A stretch of DNA of 64,000 nucleotides, from positions 1 through 64,000 of the forward strand of contig CAMLDI010000010.1 of the NCBI GenBank assembly GCA_946478845.1, read 5' to 3'. Source of the DNA: an uncultured Paenibacillaceae bacterium (GTDB lineage: Bacteria; Bacillota; Bacilli; Aneurinibacillales; Aneurinibacillaceae). The number at the start of each line of letters is the position of its first letter. Position 1 is the stretch's first letter. Shown piece after piece: positions 37,949-46,253 of this stretch. The position numbers and the translations under genes are program-made. The notes under the pieces were generated by a model, which had not been told where the DNA came from, did no database searches, and worked only from the letters and a program-made list of their open reading frames with translations.

Positions 37949-39319
37949 ATGAAAAAAATTATAGAGAGAAGTAAAGGAATTACTATTTTATTATTCCTTT
38001 TCCTTTTCATGATACAAGGAAGCTTATTCGTCGCAAATGCAGAAGTATCATTGCCAAATCCAAGTTTGCCGAACCCGTCTTTACCTAATACAAGCTTACC
38101 CAATCCATCCTTGCCAAATCCGTCTCTATCTGATTCTGATTTATCAAACTCTACTCTTCCTGGAACAGATGTTGATTCATCAGAAAATGGAACGAATTCT
38201 GATGGTTCTTCCAAGGGTGAAGATAAAGGTTTTATTGATAGTCTTACAGATTTTGCTCAATCCATAGGGGATAAGCTAGATAGCTTTACGCAAAACGCCA
38301 TTGACACATTAGGGGATATCGGAAGTTCTATTCTTGACGGTTTAGCAGATGCAGGCCAATGGATTGCGGACAATTGGGAGTTTACTGCTGCAGCTGTTGC
38401 AGGGATTGGTTTAACGATAGCGGGTATCTTCGTTGCACCTCTCCTACCTATTGGATTATCCATTTTAGCCGGCATGGCGATCTCTGGGGGTATTGGCTAT
38501 TTCACCGACTTACGGGGTGAAGATTTAATCAAAGAAATGGGCATCGGTGGAGCTCTGGGTGCTATTGGTGGGGGAGTTTTAGGAATAGTTGGAAAATTAG
38601 CTGGAGCCGGTGGTATAGGATTAAAAACTCTTGTAACTGGAAATGCCTTAAGTGGGGCAATAACCAGTATGGCTGATGATATTTTACATAATCGGAAACC
38701 TAGTATACCAAAAGCAGTCATTGGAGCAGCCCTGGGTGTTGGATTAACTGCCTTATTGGTGGGAGGCCAGGGATTAGCCAATAAAATAATGAATCCTGGG
38801 CAAGTTTCAAAACCATCTGTTAGTAACCAGAAAGTGGATGTACCAGATGGGGCGGGAAAAAGTTCTGGTACGGTTGTTGGTGGAGGGTCTAGTGGAATTA
38901 CAGTTACCTCACAATCTTTAAAACATCCAACTATTGGCGATTTTACTTAAAACCCTAAAACAGGTGCCGTTTCTCGGATGAAGGGTGGTGGACATGGCCA
39001 ATCAAATATTAATTTTCTTGAAGAACATGGAATAGAATATAATATTGAAAAAATATATCCCAATGGTGTAAGAATAGGTAATATTCCACTACATAAAACC
39101 CCTTCAAAAAGAGTCGGGACAAATCAGGCATGGTTTCCAGAATCTTGGACTGATACTGATATACAAAAAGCTGGAGAATATGTTGCTAATCTTCAAGATA
39201 ATATTGGTTTAGATAATGGAGCTACTATGTTTGGAACTTATAATGGGGTTAGAGTTGGTGTAATTAAGACAGATGGAAAAATAGGTACGATTTTTCCTGA
39301 TGCAACACAACAACCTTAG
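37949..39319 (+). pseudogene. Secreted polymorphic toxin 2 with EndoU tail, broken by an in-frame stop
   Basis: Same architecture as toxin 1: signal peptide (SLFVANA-EV), SLPNP repeats, acidic linker, glycine-rich core, QKVDVPDG. The gene stops at a TAA (38948-38950) just after HPTIGDFT. Reading on in the same frame, without any shift, gives NPKTGAVSRMKGGGHGQSN and a full EndoU-type nuclease domain to 39319. The simplest reading is a single nonsense mutation (for example TAT to TAA) that separates secretion module and toxin. ATG 37949 follows GGGGGTGA. The truncated secretion module would still be made, 333 residues long. Confidence 0.82.
38978..39319 (+). CDS. Bacterial EndoU nuclease domain (detached toxin tail)
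   Basis: A 113-residue open frame equal to a bacterial EndoU RNase domain: GGGHGQSNINFLEEHGIEY at the start, NGVRIGNIPLHKTPSKR, NQAWFPESWTDTDIQKAG and the end GVRVGVIKTDGKIGTIFPD. EndoU toxins cut RNA in target cells. It is in frame with toxin 2 but beyond its stop codon. It has an ATG but no clear ribosome site, so it is probably not translated alone or only weakly. The neighbouring immunity gene is intact. Confidence 0.8.
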   Translation: MKGGGHGQSNINFLEEHGIEYNIEKIYPNGVRIGNIPLHKTPSKRVGTNQAWFPESWTDTDIQKAGEYVANLQDNIGLDNGATMFGTYNGVRVGVIKTDGKIGTIFPDATQQP

Positions 39320-39336
39320 GAAAAGGAAAAATTAAA

Positions 39337-39639
39337 ATGGATTTTATAGAAATTAAAAATTTAATAAAAAAAAGATCATTATTACATATGAATGATCCTT
39401 CTATTGAAAAGTATCGTGAAAAATTAATTAGTTTTTTAAGTATTAATGCATTTGATACAATTGAGTTTTTAGAATCATGTAATAAAGATGAAGTTTTATG
39501 GGTTAGTGAGGTGTTTGAGGAAATAGCATATAACCTTCAAAGTAATGACTATATTGATTGTTTAAAAAAAATAGATATGAAGTATCCCGATTTGAATTTA
39601 ACTAATATTATTGAAATAGCTGAAGAATATATGGAATAA
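39337..39639 (+). CDS. Putative immunity protein for the EndoU toxin
   Basis: A 100-residue acidic helical protein starting 17 bases after the EndoU tail, with AGGAAAAGG before the ATG. The segment CNKDEVLWVSEVFEEIAYNLQ is like small immunity proteins that follow EndoU and LXG toxins in Bacillales, in my recollection of that family. No signal peptide. Retention of an intact frame next to a broken toxin fits selection for protection against neighbours carrying the active toxin. Confidence 0.7.
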   Translation: MDFIEIKNLIKKRSLLHMNDPSIEKYREKLISFLSINAFDTIEFLESCNKDEVLWVSEVFEEIAYNLQSNDYIDCLKKIDMKYPDLNLTNIIEIAEEYME

Positions 39640-39692
39640 CCTCATATTATTATGGCACATCTGGAAATGCCCTAATTGGAACCATTACCAGT

Positions 39693-40256
39693 ATGGCTGA
39701 TGATATTTTACATAATCGGAAACTTAGTATACCCAAAGCAGTCATTGGAGCAGCCCTTGGTGTTGGGTTAACCGCCTTAATGGTGGGAGGTACAGGATTA
39801 GCGAATAAAATAATGAATCCTGGGCAGGCTTCCAAGCCATCTATCAGTAGTCAGAAAGTTGATGTGCCAGATGGGGTGGGAAAAGGTTCTGGTACTCTTG
39901 CTGGCGAGGGAAAAAGTACTATTTTTTCTATGAGTGTTAATGATTTGCCTGAAAATGTACAGAATTCTTTTAACAAATATAATAAAAGTGGGTGGAAAGG
40001 TAATATAGCTGGGCAAACCGCTGGTACAAAAGCTGGAGGCGCCTATCGAAATAGTGATGGAACTCTTCCAAAAACTGATGCGGCAGGCAATCCAATAACT
40101 TATAAAGAATTTGACGTAAATAATAAATTACCAAATGAAGGGAGAGATGCAGAACGATTTGTTGTTGGAAGTGACGGTTCTATTTATTATACCGATAGTC
40201 ATTATGGAGATACCCAAAGTCCCACTGGAATACCTAGTTTTGTAAAAATAAAGTAG
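39693..40256 (+). CDS. Orphan toxin cassette 3 with barnase-like RNase domain
   Basis: Homology to the shared toxin core starts abruptly at about 39654 (TSGNALIGTITSMADD) with no signal peptide, repeat or promoter; the first usable ATG is 39693. After the QKVDVPDG linker the tail is a ribonuclease N1/T1 (barnase) type domain with GAYRNSDGTLP, YKEFDVNNK, the catalytic Glu/Arg region RDAERFVVGSDGSIYYT and SHYG. Barnase-family enzymes cut RNA at G. Without a secretion module it is likely a silent cassette that can be swapped into a full gene by recombination in the core. Confidence 0.8.
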   Translation: MADDILHNRKLSIPKAVIGAALGVGLTALMVGGTGLANKIMNPGQASKPSISSQKVDVPDGVGKGSGTLAGEGKSTIFSMSVNDLPENVQNSFNKYNKSGWKGNIAGQTAGTKAGGAYRNSDGTLPKTDAAGNPITYKEFDVNNKLPNEGRDAERFVVGSDGSIYYTDSHYGDTQSPTGIPSFVKIK

Positions 40257-40266
40257 GAGTGTCATA

Positions 40267-40665
40267 ATGAAAAATAAAGTCTATTCTGTTTCACAGAAAG
40301 AGATGCTTTATATTAGAGAGGCTTTACAAAAAGATGATTCTATATTTATTGCTGATATAAACGGAAGTGATATTCGAAATTTACAAGATTATCTAAATGC
40401 AGTAAATACTTTATTTAAGTTTCCAATTCCAGCTCGTGGTTTAGATGGATATCTTGATTGGATTAGAGACCTTGATTGGATTAAGAAAGATGGATTTGTT
40501 TTAATAATTAACGATTTTAGTAAATTTATGGTATCAGATTTGAATATGAAAAATGAAATTATTTCAGATTTAGAGATTGTCGTATTACCTTGGTGGGAAA
40601 CGAAAGTTGAAAAATATGTTGTTGAAGGAAAAACTAAATTGTTTATGGTATTTTTAGTTGATTAA
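40267..40665 (+). CDS. Barstar-like RNase inhibitor (immunity)
   Basis: A 132-residue cytosolic protein of the barstar family. The typical block appears in order: FIADINGSDIRNLQDYLNAV, FPIPARGLDGYLDWIRDL and an acidic ending strand. Barstar blocks barnase by covering its active site. It follows the barnase-like cassette by ten bases with TAGGAGTG as ribosome site, so the pair is a toxin-immunity unit. This pairing supports the reading of all the small downstream genes in the island as immunity genes. Confidence 0.85.
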   Translation: MKNKVYSVSQKEMLYIREALQKDDSIFIADINGSDIRNLQDYLNAVNTLFKFPIPARGLDGYLDWIRDLDWIKKDGFVLIINDFSKFMVSDLNMKNEIISDLEIVVLPWWETKVEKYVVEGKTKLFMVFLVD

Positions 40666-40745
40666 AAGTTATACTCGAATTTTGTTAAGCAATATTCTTT
40701 CTAACCAAAGAGATTGGTAAAAAATTAAAACTAGGACCGAAGTGA

Positions 40746-41624
40746 TTACTCACTAAAATCTAGATTACTTGGTTGTTTCGGTAATTGTTCTTGTGAAAGT
40801 ATATTCGTCGTAGCTACTTTCTCATTTACTTCCTCAAAACGGAAAACGTCTGCCCATACTTTTCCTTTTCCAATAAGTAGAACACCAAAGTGAATGGAGG
40901 AACTTTCTTCCGGAACATCTAAAACAATGGAATAGAGATTCCACTCCGTAGTGCCTTGAATAGAACGATTATCCATATTATCAAATTGAATTGTATCACC
41001 AGATACATTATCAATACGAAGCCAAGCACCACATTTTGCCACCTTTTCTGTTTTTAAAAAACAAGACATCTTAATTCGTTTTCCCTTGTAATCATCTGCT
41101 TTGAAACCTTGCATCATTGTCCCAAATTGTTGTTCATTTGCTTCACCTTTAGCATATAGCAATCCCGATTTTGTCCCTGTGTGAAATACATTTCCGTCTA
41201 CTATTAATTCATACAGTTCAGGATTAGAACCACTTAAATTCCATCCTTTAATTTGTTCTTGTTTGTTCATATCATTTTCCTCCTTTATCATTCGTACAGC
41301 TTTCATCACCTTACGATATTTTCCGGGAGGCAAGCTATACACTTCTTTAAATGCTCTTGAAAACGCCTCTTGAGATTGAAAACGAAAAAAGAAGGCGATT
41401 GATATAATTGATTCATCTGTTTGTAACAGAAGCATCGAAGCCACTGCTAATCTACGTAAACGTATATATTCCCCAATCGATTTCCCTGTTTCCTGTTTAA
41501 ATACCCTCGATAAATGATATTTCGAATAACCAATTATGGAGGGGAAAATATCTAGTTGAATATCTTCTGTCAGATTGTCTTCAATATAAGAGACTGTTCT
41601 TTGAGTTATTTCACTGTAATACAA
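40746..41624 (-). CDS. AraC-family regulator with C-terminal beta domain
   Basis: The N-terminal 100 residues hold two AraC helix-turn-helix units (DIFPSIIGYSKYHLSRVFKQ, then SIISIAFFFRFQSQEAFSRAF followed by YSLPPGKYR). The C-terminal 160 residues (WNLSGSNPELYELIVDG, GKRIKMSCFLKTE, FGVLLIGKGKVWADVFRFEEV) form a beta-rich, carbohydrate-binding-like domain known in some Bacillus AraC proteins and probably senses a ligand. I suggest a TTG start at 41624, after GAGGTGAG; the frame is open to 41696 and the start is uncertain. Its target is unknown. Confidence 0.75.
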   Translation of the reverse strand: MYYSEITQRTVSYIEDNLTEDIQLDIFPSIIGYSKYHLSRVFKQETGKSIGEYIRLRRLAVASMLLLQTDESIISIAFFFRFQSQEAFSRAFKEVYSLPPGKYRKVMKAVRMIKEENDMNKQEQIKGWNLSGSNPELYELIVDGNVFHTGTKSGLLYAKGEANEQQFGTMMQGFKADDYKGKRIKMSCFLKTEKVAKCGAWLRIDNVSGDTIQFDNMDNRSIQGTTEWNLYSIVLDVPEESSSIHFGVLLIGKGKVWADVFRFEEVNEKVATTNILSQEQLPKQPSNLDFSE

Positions 41625-41740
41625 CTCGCTCACCTCAAGATAATCATAATGAATAAACAGAAAAAAGTTTTGATAAATATTGCTATATGTTTTCAAATGA
41701 ACCTGCTTATTCCATTAAGCTCCCCTTTAACTGTTTAAAT

Positions 41741-41773
41741 CCAAAGAAAAATGGACTGCCGAAACAGTCCATC
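41741..41773 (-). terminator. Terminator of the ECF sigma operon
   Basis: ATGGACTG (41751-41758) pairs with CAGTCCAT (41765-41772) around CCGAAA; read on the minus strand it is followed by a T-rich tract, so it ends the leftward operon 42147-43662. Confidence 0.7.
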
Positions 41774-41844
41774 ATTGTTCAATTACTAACACGGCTCTAA
41801 CATTCCATCCCTATGGCCGGCCGTTTTTTTCCTGCACTAACATA

Positions 41845-42162
41845 TCAAGGCTTCGGATTAATTCCTACCCAAGATAGCCCAATCATTAAAAATGTAAAAA
41901 CTAGAATGAACAAACTAATCCCTATCCCCCAAAGTGCATATAATTTCGATCTTTTGGATGTAATCAACCCAAGTAGCCCTAGGAAAAAACCAACAATCGG
42001 CAGGGTGACGAGAAACATTTCCGGAAAATCATCGATATCAACTAATAATGCAATATTAACTCCCGCTAGGGCGATAAGAGCGATCAGGAAGGATAGAAAT
42101 CCCGAAATGGTTGGCAGTTTTCTTTGTTTTCCTTTGTTATTATTGTTCATTTCCAGTTCCAT
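41845..42162 (-). CDS. Small membrane protein in the ECF sigma operon
   Basis: A 105-residue protein with three hydrophobic segments (about residues 19-42, 47-66 and 74-100), with a short basic connector TSKRSKLYALWGIG. No family recognised with confidence; it resembles the generic small DUF membrane proteins of Bacillales. Its start overlaps the end of the anti-sigma gene by 16 bases, so it is co-transcribed and may belong to the same envelope stress response. Confidence 0.6.
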   Translation of the reverse strand: MELEMNNNNKGKQRKLPTISGFLSFLIALIALAGVNIALLVDIDDFPEMFLVTLPIVGFFLGLLGLITSKRSKLYALWGIGISLFILVFTFLMIGLSWVGINPKP

Positions 42163-43178
42163 AGCTTCACTTCCCCCACCTTCATGACCCTGATCAGATC
42201 ATTATCCTTCAGTTTTCTTAATTCCGGAGTTGGTCCGGTGACAACTGCTCCATAGACTTGGATCCCATTTTTCTCGATATAAGGGATTCTTTCTTTTAAA
42301 ACTAAAGATCTTGCCCGTGATATTTTCTCGGCTGTTTTTTCATCCTTGGCCAAGAATTTTAAAATATCTAAAAATACCTCCTCATTTGACTGTTCTTTAC
42401 CATTAAATGGTGACCATGTGGTGGTATCGACTTGCAGAGGATAGCCGATTGGCGCAATCGAATATCCCGCTTCATATAGTTTTTTATCCTCAAGCCCTGT
42501 ATCAACGGCTACCCATCTTACCTCAACTTTATTCCCGAGCTGTTTTTCAATCTCATCTGGCTTCATTAATTGATTTAAAGATAGATAAATCTCCCCCACC
42601 GTTCCATCCGGAAGGTGATCGAGAATATCCCAGTCCGAATAGACTGTTTTGCCATATTGCCCTTCCGGATGAAAAAGCATGTCTGTCTCCATGTCTCCCG
42701 TAATTGGAAGCGGCCTCTCAAGTTCGATATCCCGCTCAGGAAAATTTGGCTTATCCAGCGCAAAACTAACCGAGTACTCCCCCGTTTTATAATCCTCTTT
42801 TCCAATACGCTTAAATACATCAAAATAAATATTCATCGTAAAAAATCCGATATCCTCTTCTAAGTCCATTTCTTCCAAACTCATGTTTGGTTCCGTTACA
42901 TAAATGGTTTTTGTGGCGATATCAATTAGATGATTCGCTTTTCCGCCAATCGCGTAATACAAATAGCTGCTTAATGTAAGCACTGGCACAATGAGTAATA
43001 ATACAGCCAGACTAATCATAATATTTGTCTTTAGTGCATGATTTCTGCTCTCTTTAATCAGTCTTTTTTGATTTTTTTCCGGTACCATGTGGCTTTTTTC
43101 ATAGTCTTGCATCGATTCATTTAAAAATGATTGATAAAGTTCCTCATCGTTTTGATTTTGCTCTTTATCCATAACCAT
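42147..43178 (-). CDS. Membrane anti-sigma factor (sigma factor regulator family)
   Basis: A 343-residue protein with a cytosolic N-terminus (about residues 1-75, sigma-binding), one membrane helix (MISLAVLLLIVPVLTLSSYLYYAI, roughly residues 70-95) and a large extracytoplasmic domain with VRWVAVDTGLE and TTWSPFNGKEQ. This layout is that of the Bacillus 'sigma factor regulator' family that holds ECF sigma factors. I chose ATG 43178 (MVMDKEQ) after AGGAGGAGG; it overlaps the sigma gene by 14 bases. Release of sigma probably follows an envelope signal. Confidence 0.8.
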   Translation of the reverse strand: MVMDKEQNQNDEELYQSFLNESMQDYEKSHMVPEKNQKRLIKESRNHALKTNIMISLAVLLLIVPVLTLSSYLYYAIGGKANHLIDIATKTIYVTEPNMSLEEMDLEEDIGFFTMNIYFDVFKRIGKEDYKTGEYSVSFALDKPNFPERDIELERPLPITGDMETDMLFHPEGQYGKTVYSDWDILDHLPDGTVGEIYLSLNQLMKPDEIEKQLGNKVEVRWVAVDTGLEDKKLYEAGYSIAPIGYPLQVDTTTWSPFNGKEQSNEEVFLDILKFLAKDEKTAEKISRARSLVLKERIPYIEKNGIQVYGAVVTGPTPELRKLKDNDLIRVMKVGEVKLWNWK

Positions 43179-43662
43179 CTTGCCTCCTCCTTTCCTTGAC
43201 CCTTTCAACTACCTTTTTCCTTCCCCTTGATAAATGGCTCTTCAGCGTATTTATATTTAATTGAAGAATTTCAGCCGCTTCTTTTAAACTCAACTGATGC
43301 AAGTCACAAAGAACCAGTGCATGCATTTCAGTTTCCTTCAATGAATGAATATCGTTCATAAGTGCGGTAAAGCCTTCCTTCTCTAAAAGATCAATTTCCG
43401 GTGTTTTCATACTAATTTGATTATGTATTTTATCGGTAATAACCAGCCTTTTATGTTTTCTGATAAAATCGATAAAGGTATGATAGGCCACTTTAAACAG
43501 CCAAAGTTTAATATGATTAATGTCATTTTCCGACAACTGAAGATACGCCCGGTAAAAAGTCTCTTGGACTAAATCCTCCGCCGTATGGTGATTTTTTGAA
43601 AGGGAAAACAAGTATCGATATAGATCATCTACATATGCTTCAAATGCCTCATCTAAATCCAC
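43165..43662 (-). CDS. ECF-type RNA polymerase sigma factor
   Basis: A 165-residue sigma-70 family member with region 2 (AEDLVQETFYRAYLQL, then LWLFKVAYHTFIDFIRKHKR) and region 4 (LSLKEAAEILQLNINTLKSHLSRGRKK). Length and motifs match Bacillus SigM/SigY-type ECF factors. It is the first gene of a leftward operon with its anti-sigma. A sequence like an ECF promoter lies just upstream, indicating autoregulation. Its genomic place between the toxin units and the Tad genes suggests, without proof, a regulatory link to the cell surface. Confidence 0.9.
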   Translation of the reverse strand: MDLDEAFEAYVDDLYRYLFSLSKNHHTAEDLVQETFYRAYLQLSENDINHIKLWLFKVAYHTFIDFIRKHKRLVITDKIHNQISMKTPEIDLLEKEGFTALMNDIHSLKETEMHALVLCDLHQLSLKEAAEILQLNINTLKSHLSRGRKKVVERVKERRRQDGYG

Positions 43663-43683
43663 CGCGTTCCCCCCTTCAACCTA

Positions 43684-43711
43684 TCCACGAAACAGCCATA
43701 TAAAAAGTTGC
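43684..43711 (-). promoter_or_regulatory. Candidate autoregulated ECF promoter
   Basis: On the minus strand GCAAC (43711-43707) is followed after 17 bases by CGTGGA (43689-43684). This has the AAC/CGT pattern of Bacillus ECF promoters and lies about 20 bases before the sigma gene. Confidence 0.5.
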
Positions 43712-43784
43712 TAAATCGGAAAATTATTTCCTACTTTTTTATTTGCTAAGGAGACAATTGGCAGTAAATTATTAACAATAATAG

Positions 43785-43813
43785 TTGAAGAATCATCTAA
43801 TATTCCATAGAAT
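43785..43813 (+). promoter_or_regulatory. Candidate promoter of the Tad operon
   Basis: TTGAAG (43785-43790), 17-base spacer and TAGAAT (43808-43813), 50 bases before the tadE start and after the divergent ECF operon. Confidence 0.5.
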
Positions 43814-43862
43814 TAGTTTAAACGACAAAATAATTGAAATACAGACAAAGGAGGAATTGCTA

Positions 43863-44255
43863 GTGTTCCACTGGTTCCGTAATAATCGGGGTTCTAGTTC
43901 CGTTGAATTTATAGCTATACTGCCTTTTTTTATTCTTTTAGGATTAGTAGTTTGGCAGTTTGCGGTGATTGGGTATGCCATTCTGAATACACAGGCTGCA
44001 GCTAGAGATGGGATAAGAGTTGCCTCTACGGTTTGGCAAACGGAACCAACCAAACAGGCTGCAGAAAAGAGTTTTGGGCCGGCTACATCCTATTATTCTT
44101 TAACGAAGGTTGATGTAGTAATTGATAAGGTGAATTCAGAAGCCACTCTAACGGTACATAGTTCCATTTATCCGGTTTTAATTCCCAAAGCTTTCCGTTC
44201 ATCTGATTTAGCTTTTCCTTTTCAATGGAAAGTTACAGCCCCTTTATATCAATAA
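43863..44255 (+). CDS. tadE: TadE-like minor pseudopilin
   Basis: A 130-residue protein with a short leader and the class III prepilin site NNRG|SSSVEFIAILPFFIL, with Glu at +5, followed by one hydrophobic helix and a small extracellular domain. This is the TadE pattern; such proteins help assemble Flp pili. The GTG at 43863 has a good AAAGGAGG site; the longer frame upstream contains the promoter. It is the first gene of an eight-gene Tad cluster. Confidence 0.85.
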   Translation: MFHWFRNNRGSSSVEFIAILPFFILLGLVVWQFAVIGYAILNTQAAARDGIRVASTVWQTEPTKQAAEKSFGPATSYYSLTKVDVVIDKVNSEATLTVHSSIYPVLIPKAFRSSDLAFPFQWKVTAPLYQ

Positions 44256-44301
44256 TACATTTTTAAATTATACATATTGAAAGAAAGTGAGGGCATCTAG
44301 A

Positions 44302-44934
44302 TTGCTAGAATTAAAACGCAAAGCCATTCTTTTTCTCTCCCTTGCCATTATAATGGCTATTTTGGCTGGGGTGCTTTTTTCTAATCAGGTAGCTGTTTTG
44401 CAAGAAAGAATGGGTGTAATGTCCAAAACTTACGTAGCCAAATATGATATTGAGCCTCGGACACCCTTAAAGCTATCCGATTTTGAAGTAAAAGAGATTC
44501 CGTTGCAATATGCCCCTGAGTCTGTTGTTTTAGACCCTAAAGTAATTCAGGAATCAGTTAGCCTTCTTCCTTTAAAGAAAGGGGATGTATTGGCGAAAAA
44601 TATGTTGAAGCCCATGGATGGCCAGGCAAACAGCTCAACCAGCCGTCTCGTTAGAGTGATGGCCGATAACAAAGTGCAATTTGATTCTGTTCTTGAACCC
44701 ATGGATCGGGTGGATATTATTGTTTCCCGGCAGGTAGGCAATCAAAGGGAAACCATATTATTTAAACGTGATGTGTTGGTTCTTACGGTTTATCAGAGTG
44801 GAGATAAACAGAAAAGCCAGTTGGAAGGCATTGGTGTGGAAGTATCCATTGAGGATGCCATAGCCCTAACAGATGTGTTGAATTATAGTGACCGAATTCG
44901 CATCCTGAAGGCCAACAATACACGGGTGAATTAA
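44302..44934 (+). CDS. cpaB: CpaB/RcpC-like Flp pilus assembly protein
   Basis: A 210-residue protein with an N-terminal membrane helix (AILFLSLAIIMAILAGVLF) and a SAF domain (VAKYDIEPRTPLKLSDFEV, then LKKGDVLAKNML), the hallmark of CpaB/RcpC. These proteins act in the extracytoplasmic space of the Tad system, possibly on peptidoglycan. TTG 44302 is spaced eight bases from GTGAGGG; GTG 44287 is an alternative. No secretin (RcpA) follows, as expected for a Gram-positive cell. Confidence 0.83.
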   Translation: MLELKRKAILFLSLAIIMAILAGVLFSNQVAVLQERMGVMSKTYVAKYDIEPRTPLKLSDFEVKEIPLQYAPESVVLDPKVIQESVSLLPLKKGDVLAKNMLKPMDGQANSSTSRLVRVMADNKVQFDSVLEPMDRVDIIVSRQVGNQRETILFKRDVLVLTVYQSGDKQKSQLEGIGVEVSIEDAIALTDVLNYSDRIRILKANNTRVN

Positions 44935-44970
44935 GGCAACATTTTGAAAACCGGAAAGGATGGAATCTGA

Positions 44971-46242
44971 ATGAATAACCAGGAAATGCGGGAATGGAGT
45001 TTGCTCCTTATTACCGATTCTGCAGAAATCCGCTCCAGAATGGAAGACCATTTAACAGGCTTGCCCATTTCTCTAGACACGATTACTCAAGAAGAAGTTA
45101 GTGCTGGAGTCTTTCGTTTTAGTCCGGATTTAGTATTACTTCATGAGCCTACTCATGGGGCATCACCGGAAACCGTTAGTTTTATATTGTCTGAATCTCC
45201 AGGTAGTCTTGTGATTTTTCTTGCTGAATCCAGAGATTTTAGCATGATGCGGGAAGTCCAACGGTCTGGGGTTATGGATATTATTATGATTCCCGATGAG
45301 GAAGTCATGTTAGGGGATGTGGTACGCCGGGCCCTGCGGCTAAAACAGGAGATGGTGTCTGCCAGTGAAACTGCTCGCTTTTTTCCAGGAACTACAACCA
45401 AAGGAAAAGGGCAGGTCGTTGCTTTTTATAGCGGAAAAGGGGGAGTAGGGAAATCTCTTATTTCTGGTACTTTAGCCCATACTCTGCAATTGGATTATCC
45501 TTATAATGTTTTGCTGGTGGATTTAAACTTGCAAAATGGAGGAATATCACCTTTATTTGGGTTGAAAGAGAATCGTTCCATTTATGATTTAATTCCCGTA
45601 ATGGGGGAATTGAATGAAACCCATTTACGGAATGTTGTGGTTCGAGAAACCATATCACAAATGGATGTTCTTGTAAGTCCCTCTGATACAGAAAAAGGGG
45701 AGTATGTTACGCCTGACCATATTCAGCGACTCTTAAGGGTAGCCAGAAGATACTATGATTATGTAGTGGTAGATCTTCCCACAGGTATGGATGAGAAAAA
45801 GCAGATGGCATTAATGGAAGCAGATCGAATCTTTTATATTTCTACTCTAGATATTCCTTCTTTAATGGTTCTGCGGCAAAGTCTGGATCTTTTCCGACGA
45901 TTGACTATTGATAACAGCCCAGAACACTTAAGCGTAGTATTTAATCAAATTCACGAAAAAAATGAAATCGTAGTAAATGATTTAAAAAAGATGGAGGAAA
46001 TCAATTACTTTATGACGTTGCCATCTGACTGGAAAACGATCCAGAACAAATTAAATCTAACTGAACCAATACGGAAACAACCCCAGGAGAAGAAACTTTC
46101 TCCTTTTGCAAAAAGTATTCGCCAATTGGCTCAGGCACTGATATCAGGTACTGGAATACAGGAAGAAGAAAAGAATGAAGGCACATTTTTGAAGAAACTT
46201 TCTCCTTTTGCAGAGAGAAAGCATAAGAAGAAAGTTTTATAG
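44971..46242 (+). CDS. cpaE: CpaE/TadZ-like pilus assembly ATPase
   Basis: A 423-residue protein with an N-terminal receiver-like domain (residues 1-125, without a clear phosphorylation pocket) and a ParA/MinD-like ATPase domain. The deviant Walker A is YSGKGGVGKSLISG (near residue 152), followed by NVLLVDLNLQNGG and a YVVVDLPTGMD Walker B-like strand. TadZ proteins localise the Tad machine to the pole or membrane. A short sequence LSPFA is repeated near the C-terminus (KKLSPFAKS and KKLSPFAER). Confidence 0.85.
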   Translation: MNNQEMREWSLLLITDSAEIRSRMEDHLTGLPISLDTITQEEVSAGVFRFSPDLVLLHEPTHGASPETVSFILSESPGSLVIFLAESRDFSMMREVQRSGVMDIIMIPDEEVMLGDVVRRALRLKQEMVSASETARFFPGTTTKGKGQVVAFYSGKGGVGKSLISGTLAHTLQLDYPYNVLLVDLNLQNGGISPLFGLKENRSIYDLIPVMGELNETHLRNVVVRETISQMDVLVSPSDTEKGEYVTPDHIQRLLRVARRYYDYVVVDLPTGMDEKKQMALMEADRIFYISTLDIPSLMVLRQSLDLFRRLTIDNSPEHLSVVFNQIHEKNEIVVNDLKKMEEINYFMTLPSDWKTIQNKLNLTEPIRKQPQEKKLSPFAKSIRQLAQALISGTGIQEEEKNEGTFLKKLSPFAERKHKKKVL

Positions 46243-46253
46243 GAGGAAGAGGT

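Noticed and set aside
38948..38950. Recoding (programmed readthrough) of the stop in the EndoU toxin
   Set aside because: TAA followed by AAC is a strong stop and I see no stimulatory structure; mutation is the simpler explanation.
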